From Vittaforma corneae ATCC 50505 (Eukaryota > Microsporidia > Nosematidae): a stretch of DNA of 64,000 bases. The stretch's first letter is position 1. Every line of letters begins with the position of its first letter. The notes beneath the pieces were generated by a model. That model searched no databases. It worked only from the letters and a program-made list of their open reading frames with translations, and had not been told where the DNA came from. A program made the translations under genes and the position numbers. The stretch covers positions 1 to 64,000 of the forward strand of contig NW_006889840.1 in the NCBI RefSeq assembly GCF_000231115.1, in the 5' to 3' direction. This document shows, piece after piece, positions 56,364-64,000 of this stretch.

Positions 56364-57746
56364 ATGTTTGCCCATTTTGCAATCATAGCTGCGAGAATGG
56401 TGAAGATTATGGCACCCGAAGATGGTGTTGCCAACGATCTTATCACAAATTCTGCACGCAAGACAGATGTAGAATACGTTGTAGATAGCCAATTGCCAAA
56501 GGGCCAATATAACTTACAGCTAGAAGAGCTTTCTATCAATGGTGCGAGTCTGGAAGACATCAAAAAGTACATGTCTACATGCTCAAGTCTTCGTTCAATA
56601 TCATCTGAAGAAATAAAGAATGTCATCAATGCACTTTCGTTCAAAAAGGCAGACGATGAAATTAGCGATCTCAAGTCAGGTGCCTATACCTTTGCTCTTA
56701 TATTTGCAAATGATGTTGAGTCACTCAAGAACCTTGAGGGAGTTGATAGGATTCAACACATAAGATTCTACCTATTTACTAAGAAGGAAGATGCCGACAA
56801 GTACGGAGTACCGTTCCCAGGTGTTTTGGCCTACAGTACGGCCGACAGAAATTGGCTGAAAATGCCCTTCCGTGGAAAATTAGATGCATTGGTTGCTTCG
56901 ATATCCATACCTGCCTTTTCTCCCATCAGTCAGGAGAATTTCAGGTATTTCCAATCTCTTGACCAGAAATTATTCTATGTCATTGACAGCGCTAGATCGT
57001 TTGAAGAGAACAAGAATGACTTCAATGAAGTTGCAAAACAATGCTCTAGCTTTGCAAAATTTATTTTCTTTACTCCCGAGGATGTGCCTGCTCTTATTCC
57101 ATTGCTGAAGTTGCAAAGCTCAGACTATCCTATTCTGCTATCTCTGGCACGTGAGGGCAAGGGAATTGTAAGATCACTCAAGCCTGAGACATTCTTGAAT
57201 GGTGTGCAGAGCCTTATTACCCAGAGTGCCGAAAAGATCGTCTTTTCATCTAACATTCCTGAGGACAATGAGTCTAGGCCAGTCAAGGTTCTCAGCACTG
57301 AAACACTTCCTCAAGTGCTGTCATCAAGCGACAAAGATGTATTGATTGCGTTTACATCTCCGTCCTGCAAGTTCTGCCAAGCACTTGAGCCTGAATTGAA
57401 GGATTTTGGAAAGATTTTGTCCGAGCGTAATGTCCCGATACTCGTAGGAAACTACAATATCATGGAAAATGAAGAGCCAGCTAGCCAGTTCGAAATTGCT
57501 GGTGTGCCAACTATTTATTTCCTAAAGAAAGGAGCCAGCACCCCAAGTAAAGTTCCATCCAACATACGAAGCGTTCCACAGCTTCTTGAGTACATCTCAA
57601 AGGAAGGCACAACATCTAAGATCAATCTCGACGAGTATAGCGAATATCTGAAGGTTCAAGAAAAAGCTGAGCCATCAGAGTCTGAGCATTCCGAGCATGC
57701 TCACAAAGAGGAGTCCGAAGAAGATGGCCAGAAGGAAATACTATAA
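56364..57746 (+). CDS. Protein disulfide isomerase
   Basis: About 460 residues from the ATG at 56364, chosen because AAATTTT and CCC signals lie directly upstream. A short hydrophobic leader (MFAHFAIIAARMVKIMA) is a plausible signal peptide. One catalytic thioredoxin domain is visible near the C-terminus: AFTSPSCKFCQALEPEL has the CxxC as CKFC, and GVPTIYF is the cis-Pro loop. The N-terminal and middle thioredoxin-like regions have no CxxC. The acidic tail ends KEIL, which may act as an ER retrieval signal. It probably oxidises or isomerises disulfides in secreted spore-wall and polar-tube proteins. Confidence 0.82.
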   Translation: MFAHFAIIAARMVKIMAPEDGVANDLITNSARKTDVEYVVDSQLPKGQYNLQLEELSINGASLEDIKKYMSTCSSLRSISSEEIKNVINALSFKKADDEISDLKSGAYTFALIFANDVESLKNLEGVDRIQHIRFYLFTKKEDADKYGVPFPGVLAYSTADRNWLKMPFRGKLDALVASISIPAFSPISQENFRYFQSLDQKLFYVIDSARSFEENKNDFNEVAKQCSSFAKFIFFTPEDVPALIPLLKLQSSDYPILLSLAREGKGIVRSLKPETFLNGVQSLITQSAEKIVFSSNIPEDNESRPVKVLSTETLPQVLSSSDKDVLIAFTSPSCKFCQALEPELKDFGKILSERNVPILVGNYNIMENEEPASQFEIAGVPTIYFLKKGASTPSKVPSNIRSVPQLLEYISKEGTTSKINLDEYSEYLKVQEKAEPSESEHSEHAHKEESEEDGQKEIL

Positions 57747-57930
57747 ATTCTTTGCTTTTTAATGCTTTAGTTCTTGGCTATGTTGTTAAATCATATTTTT
57801 ACTTAATGTTAAAACTGCTAGCTAACTTTATTAGAGTTGGTGCAGCAGAGCGCTCTAAGAACTTAACACAAGAATATTTAATTGAATGCTATTGGCAGCA
57901 TGTCCATTCCAACAACTTTTTCATTTAATT

Positions 57931-58473
57931 TTATTTTTGCTTCTCAACCAACTTCTTCATTCTCATCTTCCCTGGCGAATCCGCTTCAACAGCATATGTA
58001 TGTGCATTTTCGATGTTCTGTGCTTCTCTTACTGTAATGTTAAACTTCCTACCACCGCTTACAATCCTTCTCTTTGCAAACTTCTTTGCTGCATCATATG
58101 GAAATCTTTGATTAACTGTTGATATTTCACCTGCCCAGCTCTCAACAGGCTTTCCTTGCTCATCCAATAGAACCCAATCTCTGCCTTCGGTATGATGGTA
58201 TGATGTTTCTTTCTTAATAAGTTTGTATTTATTAACCAAATCGACTATTCTTCTTTCCTTTATAAAAACATTTCCGTACTTGTTCAGAATCTTCTTCCAG
58301 CTTTTCTTTCCAAACTCACCTACACCGCTCATCAATGCATCAGTCTCTGCATTGCTCCATGGATGTTTTTCCCTCGGAGCTGTCCTAAAATGTTTCAATT
58401 CGACATCTTGTATCTTTGGCTTGGTATGATTTAAATTTATTTTTGGAACGTTGCTTTCCACTTTTCCTTTCAT
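57931..58473 (-). CDS. Myb/SANT telobox-like DNA-binding protein
   Basis: 180 residues with one Myb repeat: HPWSNAETDALMSGVGEFG, then KSWKKILNKYGNVFIKERRI and VDLVNKYKLI. The long third helix with VDLxxKY resembles the telobox Myb of telomere-repeat and TRF/TBF-like proteins (VDLKDKWRN). The rest is basic and unrecognised. CCCC lies directly before the ATG. Telomere binding is possible but not shown; it could be a general transcription regulator. Confidence 0.7.
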   Translation of the reverse strand: MKGKVESNVPKINLNHTKPKIQDVELKHFRTAPREKHPWSNAETDALMSGVGEFGKKSWKKILNKYGNVFIKERRIVDLVNKYKLIKKETSYHHTEGRDWVLLDEQGKPVESWAGEISTVNQRFPYDAAKKFAKRRIVSGGRKFNITVREAQNIENAHTYAVEADSPGKMRMKKLVEKQK

Positions 58474-58598
58474 TGGGGTGGAAGTATAAAAGCCAAGAGA
58501 ATGGATTTGTATAGGAAAAAATCTGCTGTAGGCAGATAAACATTAAAGCATGCATCCAACCTCAACTAAAAAAGAACCAATGGTTTATTGTGCAGGTG

Positions 58599-60089
58599 CT
58601 ATGTGCCAAAAACATCGACGGACTCGACGTAAGGGTTAGTTTCAAGCATCTCCTTCAATTCGGCCTCGCTCATAAGTCCATTTGCCATCAAGTAGTTAAC
58701 TCCGCCTTTTAGCAGGTCAACAGAACTAATTTTAGACAAAGCCCAGCGGATATTGTCGACTTTTTCATTTTTGACTGAAAGTATAAAAAATTGATTCATG
58801 GAGTTAGCATCGCTCAATGCTACACGCTTTAGGGAAAGAAGGGTGTTATCAATGTCATTCAGCTTGTAATAGCAGTAGCCTAAATTTTTGGCAATCTGCT
58901 CATTTGTCGGATTCTCACTTCTCAACTCCTTAAGTATCTTTATTGCTTCGCTGATTCTGTCTGCTTCAATCAATCCGCAGGCATACGAAAACCTGACTTT
59001 TTCATCCTGTGGTGTCAATAAAAGCGCATTTTCAAATGCCTGAATTGCGGCATCGTACTCTTTTCTTTTGAAATAAAATAAGCCTTTAAGATGGAGCGGT
59101 TTTGGACATCTAAACGCCTGAAAGGCCCGATCAAAATATGCAGGATCCTGGTACAAGTGGGCAAGCTTGATATAGAGATCACATAGCATAAGCCTGTCTT
59201 CCCGCTCATTTGAATTGCCAATCATCGTAATGAATTGACCAATCTCTCCGGCAGCTTCTTCTGACCTTCTTAATCCTATCAAACAATCAATTTTCTCAAT
59301 ATAAAGTGGATACGGCTGAAGACAGTCATAGGCTTCCTTAAAATAGCGTCTGTTTTTATATGCAAGGCCTAGCTGTATTAGCACATCAAATTTGAATGTT
59401 ATTGGATATGCAAACATTGCTTCATCGATCTGCACGCTTGTATTCTTGATCTTGTCTAATTCTTCGGTTGAATTGCTAATTTCCGCCAGCATTACAAGAA
59501 AAGCTCTAAGAAAATACGCATTTAGCTCATTCTCCGTCATCAAAACTCTATTCAAATATGCCTTTAGCTTAAACTTTTTTAATGTTTCATTGTCTTCGTT
59601 TCTAAGAATGTCAACAATTTTGATATAGCAGTAAATTAACTCTACGCATTGTAGTGGCTGAACTGTAAAATCCTCGTACGTATATCCATCGGCTGCATAT
59701 TCTAAGCGTGTTTGCGATATTGTATTCCTACATTCAAGAACAGAAGTATTAATTTCAGCACCTGTTCTTGTTTTGGCTTTTGCGCCTATAACTTCGCATG
59801 CAAAATTGGTGTCTAGAGCTTCCAATGCATCAGAAATGTTATTAAAAGACAGGAACATAAGGGCCCTTTCAAACTTGGAAAGATGTTCGCATATTTCAAA
59901 CGGCTCTGGCCGATTTAGACAGAGATTTCGAATATATAGAAATCTGCATTTATAAATTGGATCAGAAAAACAATCTGGATCAGTTAATAAGAAAGAAGAC
60001 TTGTAAACACCTTCTCTGAAGATTTTGGAATGATTTTCTGAACATGCTTCATTGATGTTTAGCTCTAAAAAGCTTGCGAATTGGTCCAT
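58599..60089 (-). CDS. TTC27/EMW1-like TPR protein
   Basis: About 496 residues from the ATG at 60089, preceded by CCC; an open extension to 60119 is not needed. The C-terminal half contains TPR helices, such as HLKGLFYFKRKEYDAAIQAF and QIAKNLGYCYYKLNDIDNTL. Their order matches TTC27 (yeast EMW1): the segment YFKEAYDCLQPYPLYIEKID followed by an AFRCPKPLHLKGL link is characteristic. EMW1 is needed for cell-wall integrity in yeast. The protein is much shorter than the yeast one (about 900 residues). The N-terminal region (LEYAADGYTYEDF) is less clear. Other TPR proteins cannot be fully excluded. Confidence 0.6.
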   Translation of the reverse strand: MDQFASFLELNINEACSENHSKIFREGVYKSSFLLTDPDCFSDPIYKCRFLYIRNLCLNRPEPFEICEHLSKFERALMFLSFNNISDALEALDTNFACEVIGAKAKTRTGAEINTSVLECRNTISQTRLEYAADGYTYEDFTVQPLQCVELIYCYIKIVDILRNEDNETLKKFKLKAYLNRVLMTENELNAYFLRAFLVMLAEISNSTEELDKIKNTSVQIDEAMFAYPITFKFDVLIQLGLAYKNRRYFKEAYDCLQPYPLYIEKIDCLIGLRRSEEAAGEIGQFITMIGNSNEREDRLMLCDLYIKLAHLYQDPAYFDRAFQAFRCPKPLHLKGLFYFKRKEYDAAIQAFENALLLTPQDEKVRFSYACGLIEADRISEAIKILKELRSENPTNEQIAKNLGYCYYKLNDIDNTLLSLKRVALSDANSMNQFFILSVKNEKVDNIRWALSKISSVDLLKGGVNYLMANGLMSEAELKEMLETNPYVESVDVFGT

Positions 60090-60449
60090 GGGCAGAAAAC
60101 GGAACGAATTGAAGGACAAGACTTGTAATGAGAAGGATGATGTTCAGCAGATTGCTAGCATCATGTCGGTGCTAAGCCCATAGCTTAGCAAACTAGAAAT
60201 GGTACAAGCACGTCAATCAATGCTAAACTTGACCATCGGAGCAGACCAACTTTGGAGACATCCTTTAATGCTGCAGCATAATGCAGTTGGATATGCACGA
60301 CACTACTGTATAGTAGCAAAATACACAAATTTTAACCAACTAATAAAACTTTAGCTTTACAGTAGTAAAACAATTCAAGCATTGGCACTAGCTAACTTAA
60401 AATCCTTAATGACAAGAGGAGCTGTCTGTATTTATCCTATTTATTTGTA
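60090..60449. other. Intergenic region with short hairpins
   Basis: About 360 bases. GCTAAGC-CCATA-GCTTAGC forms a perfect 7-base stem at 60171-60189. A 12-base palindrome (ATGCTGCAGCAT) lies near 60268. No ORF is supported. Confidence 0.35.
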
Positions 60450-61447
<998 letters not shown>

Positions 61448-61827
61448 GCAAAAGGGTGCTGCAAAAAAATTTAAATCAAATTTAAAGACCAATAAAGCTG
61501 AAACTAATAAACCAATCAGATTGCAGAGCAGTGAATGGTTTGAGACTGCACATGGGCAGGCTATAGATTGCTACTCTATGCCATGAGCCAGTCAGCTTCA
61601 AAGGGAAAGTTAAGGCAATCCCAACACCATTTCCTAAAAATTTTAAATAATCAAAGCTTATGAACGGCAGCAATAATATATGCAAAATAGATCCTTATCT
61701 TCAAAGGCAATCACATACGCCCATTTAGATGCTCCACTAATTTCATGCACAGCTTATAAAAACCGTATGTGATCAATAAATAACAAATGTGCCCATCTTA
61801 TTAGACTAGCATATATTATATTTTTAT
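61448..61827. other. Intergenic region with GAPDH start signals
   Basis: About 380 AT-rich bases, including the AAATTT box and CCC of the GAPDH promoter at its left end. No gene seen. Confidence 0.35.
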
Positions 61828-63297
61828 TTAATTTCTGCAAAACTTTTTAAGCTCATTGCCAGTGCATGGAGCCACCGGAGTACCGACAAACTGTGCATAG
61901 GAATGGATAAGCTGGAGCTGCGATTTGTGAATGATGCTTATGCAACACCCTTTCTTTCCGAATCGGCCTGCTCTGCCTATTCTATGCAAGTAGCTTTCCG
62001 ACGACATCGGCAACTCAAAATTAATAACAACATTCACTCCTTGAACGTCTGTTCCTCTGGTTGTGATGTCAGAACTTACAAGTATTTTGGTTTTATTTTT
62101 TGAAAAATTGTGAAAAATCTGATTTCTTTCATCCTGGCTTAGGTTTGAATGAATAAAGTAGCAACTGACCCCCATCTCAGTTATTTTCTTTGCTAAAATT
62201 TGGCAATGGTTGATAGAATTGACGTAAATAATACACTGGTCGATATCAAGACATGCCAGTAGTGATTTGAGACAAGGCAACTTAGTCTCTGTATCAACAA
62301 CACAGTAAAACTGGGCAATGTTAAACAATGCATACTCGTTATTTACCTTGATTAATTTAGGATTGCTCAAGTTGACATTGATAAATGATTTTGCAGACTG
62401 TGGAAACGTTGCTGAAAATAAGCACATTTGCTTTTTCTTTGGCAGCAGCTGGAGAAGGCTGTATATGTCTTCAAAGAACAAGGAGTCGAGAAGCTTGTCG
62501 GCTTCATCAAAAACAACTAACAGATTATTGTCTATTTGGCAAAGTTTCTTAGACAAAATGGAGTATAATCTGCCGGGCGAGCCAATAAGCAGCTGGACTC
62601 CAGAAGATACTCTGATAATATCGTCTTTAATATTTGACCCACCTATGAGTGGCGCGCTTTTTATGTTCAAATCCTTACACAGCGATCTTGCGAATCTGGC
62701 TATTTGTAGCGCAAGCTCCCTGGTAGGTGCAACAATAATTGCTTGGAGATTATTGCTTTCAATATTAATCTTTTCTATAATGGGAATTAGAAATGACAGG
62801 GACTTGCCACTGCCATTCTTGGCTCTAACAAGCACATCATTTCCTGCCAGTATGTTCGGGATGCTTTGATACTGAACAGGTGATGGGAAATTATATCCCA
62901 GCGAGGTAAGAACCTTAATTGACTTTACCGATAAATTGAGATCACTCCACTTTACGTTTTTGTACTTTAGAAGCTCCTTTGAAATGACCTCCTCGGGGTT
63001 GGCTGATATTCTAAGACTTTGGATGCTGCTTTGAAGTGATGTCTCTCCCTCCTCATTGGATGACTCAAGTCCTGGATTCTGGTACTCCTTCTTTTTTGAT
63101 TCATTACTTTTGAGATTTTCTTGATGCGAAAAAGTTTTTTGGATTTTTGCTGAATCCTTCCGTGAAGAGCTTGAGCCTGTGTATCCATCACCGGCTGCAA
63201 TTGTGCTTTTTTTTATTTCCTCATTGCTTCTTGCCTGAAGATCCTTTTTGATTACTGTCTTGCTTGTGAGTTTTCTTGTCTTATTTTCAGCTTGCAT
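61828..63297 (-). CDS. DEAD-box RNA helicase, DDX6/DHH1-like
   Basis: About 489 residues from the ATG at 63297, directly preceded by CCCC; the frame is open to 63564 without a signal. A charged N-terminal extension of about 110 residues precedes the helicase core. Motif I is AKNGSGKS, Ia PTRELAL, II DEADK and III SATFP. The C-terminal RecA domain has TRGTDVQGV and HRIGRAGR. The GGSNIKDDIIRV, QFYCVVDTETKLPCL and AKKITEMGVSCYFIHS blocks resemble DHH1/DDX6, the P-body translational repressor and decapping activator. The other candidate is a DDX20-type protein. All motifs are intact. Confidence 0.8.
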   Translation of the reverse strand: MQAENKTRKLTSKTVIKKDLQARSNEEIKKSTIAAGDGYTGSSSSRKDSAKIQKTFSHQENLKSNESKKKEYQNPGLESSNEEGETSLQSSIQSLRISANPEEVISKELLKYKNVKWSDLNLSVKSIKVLTSLGYNFPSPVQYQSIPNILAGNDVLVRAKNGSGKSLSFLIPIIEKINIESNNLQAIIVAPTRELALQIARFARSLCKDLNIKSAPLIGGSNIKDDIIRVSSGVQLLIGSPGRLYSILSKKLCQIDNNLLVVFDEADKLLDSLFFEDIYSLLQLLPKKKQMCLFSATFPQSAKSFINVNLSNPKLIKVNNEYALFNIAQFYCVVDTETKLPCLKSLLACLDIDQCIIYVNSINHCQILAKKITEMGVSCYFIHSNLSQDERNQIFHNFSKNKTKILVSSDITTRGTDVQGVNVVINFELPMSSESYLHRIGRAGRFGKKGCCISIIHKSQLQLIHSYAQFVGTPVAPCTGNELKKFCRN

Positions 63298-63695
63298 GGG
63301 GAATTTTTGAATATTTTTTATAAATTCATAGCTGTTTTTGTTTTTGACAATATGTAAAACAATAACAAGCAACATTGAAACACGACGTTTGGATATAAAT
63401 GCAGATTTACAAGTTGATTTAGAAGTTTGTTTGGGGCGTTCAGCACCAAAATAGTCCATGGAATGCTTGGTGAGGCGATTGAGACAGATCAAATATGGCT
63501 TATCAAAACTGCACAGGGCTGCTGAGTAGAAATCAAAGCCAGAAGCGAAATCTGCACTGCCCAATTTTAATGCATATATCTAAATACAGTTTTCAATATC
63601 AACTCTAATAAAAGGTTGTTTTTAAATTTAAAGCGTGTAACCGCATCAAATCTATGCCGATAAGGCTATTTCATGATTTATTTGTTTTCTAACCC
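63298..63695. other. Divergent intergenic region
   Basis: About 400 bases between the divergent helicase and SEC18-like genes. The helicase frame is open through most of it, but no conserved residues are seen. Confidence 0.3.
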
Positions 63696-64000
63696 ATGGC
63701 TAAAGTCCAAGAATTTACATCTCTGACAATTCATAAAACCACACTTGTGCAGTCAAAGGTGAATCTAGTATACATCAACCCAAGAATACCCCACAACGAT
63801 ACGGATTTTATTCTTCTTGACACCACCTATCTCTATGCCTTCCAAGCAGATCCAGATATACCACCCCACAATATTGCACTAAGCAAGATTCAGCGTGAGT
63901 TTGTAAATAAGACAGTAAGCACAGATAAAATAGACATTGACTTTATAGACAGAAAATACATCGATTCTATCAATGTAATTAAGTTTAGTGTTGAGACTAT
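63696..64000 (+). CDS. N-terminal part of a SEC18/NSF-like AAA ATPase (cut by window end)
   Basis: The ATG at 63696 directly follows CCC, and the frame is open to the window end (101 residues). The sequence resembles the NSF/SEC18 N-domain that binds alpha-SNAP. A strand-rich start is followed by YLYAFQADPDIPPHNIALSK and IQREFV, where the family has a basic ...P.N.IGLN..QR segment. The ATPase domains lie outside the window, so the call rests only on the N-domain. SEC18 disassembles SNARE complexes. CDC48-like proteins have a different N-domain. Confidence 0.55.
   Translation, partial: MAKVQEFTSLTIHKTTLVQSKVNLVYINPRIPHNDTDFILLDTTYLYAFQADPDIPPHNIALSKIQREFVNKTVSTDKIDIDFIDRKYIDSINVIKFSVET

Overview
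This window looks like nuclear DNA from a microsporidian (obligate intracellular fungal relative). The basis is its gene content and architecture. It holds about 45 tightly packed, apparently intron-free, eukaryote-only genes: a SAR1 GTPase, CK2 alpha, GSK3-type kinase, cohesin kleisin, SMC5, MUS81, DPH1, ribosomal protein eS1, a UTP13-like propeller, glucosamine-6-phosphate synthase for chitin, and PDI. Many are shorter than their yeast or animal relatives. Start codons are very often preceded within about 20 bases by CCC (or GGG), frequently with an AAATTT-like box just upstream; both signals are described for microsporidia. I used them to choose starts. I cannot name the species. No tRNA, rRNA, CRISPR array or intact transposon was found.

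Layout. 1-4.7 kb: a secreted LRR protein, a TBC Rab-GAP, an unknown membrane protein and a decayed protein-kinase tail. 4.7-12.3 kb: an NTE-type patatin phospholipase, an unknown small protein, SMC5 and SAR1. 13-24 kb: an acidic unknown protein, M1 aminopeptidase, GSK3-like kinase, GFAT, PKA regulatory subunit, a propeller protein with an H3-like N-terminus and one unknown. 24.4-32.6 kb: tRNA adenosine deaminase, a kinesin fused to a WD40 propeller, DPH1, peptidyl-tRNA hydrolase 2, RAD21/SCC1 and a tentative TFIIH p62. 32.8-40.6 kb: a MULE/SWIM-derived protein, three tandem zinc-ribbon genes, UTP13 and a second LRR protein. 40.9-50 kb: a multispan membrane protein, eS1, MUS81, CK2 alpha, a perfect 20-base inverted repeat, an NPF-repeat protein and a sequencing gap. 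50.6-64 kb: an arrestin-like protein, a helical unknown, an ITC1-like DDT protein, a GNAT, PDI, a Myb protein, TTC27/EMW1, GAPDH, a DDX6-like helicase and the start of a SEC18/NSF gene.

How the genes relate. Most are housekeeping functions with no operon logic. Themes are genome maintenance (SMC5, MUS81, RAD21), secretory traffic (SAR1, TBC-GAP, arrestin-like protein, SEC18, PDI), chitin precursor supply (GFAT), signalling (PKA-R, GSK3, CK2) and translation/rRNA (eS1, UTP13, DPH1, TAD2, PTH2). Candidate host-facing genes are the two LRR proteins and a few small signal-peptide ORFs.

The most striking pattern is that at least eight conserved genes (SMC5, PTH2, a p62-like gene, a membrane protein, MUS81, CK2 alpha, ITC1-like twice, GAPDH) are each broken by single-base frame changes, often beside short homopolymers, while both halves stay conserved. 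Assembly error is the simplest reading. I did not see a convincing new multi-gene system. The best leads are the zinc-ribbon cluster, the 20-base inverted repeat, the H3-like N-terminus and two structured intergenic stretches.
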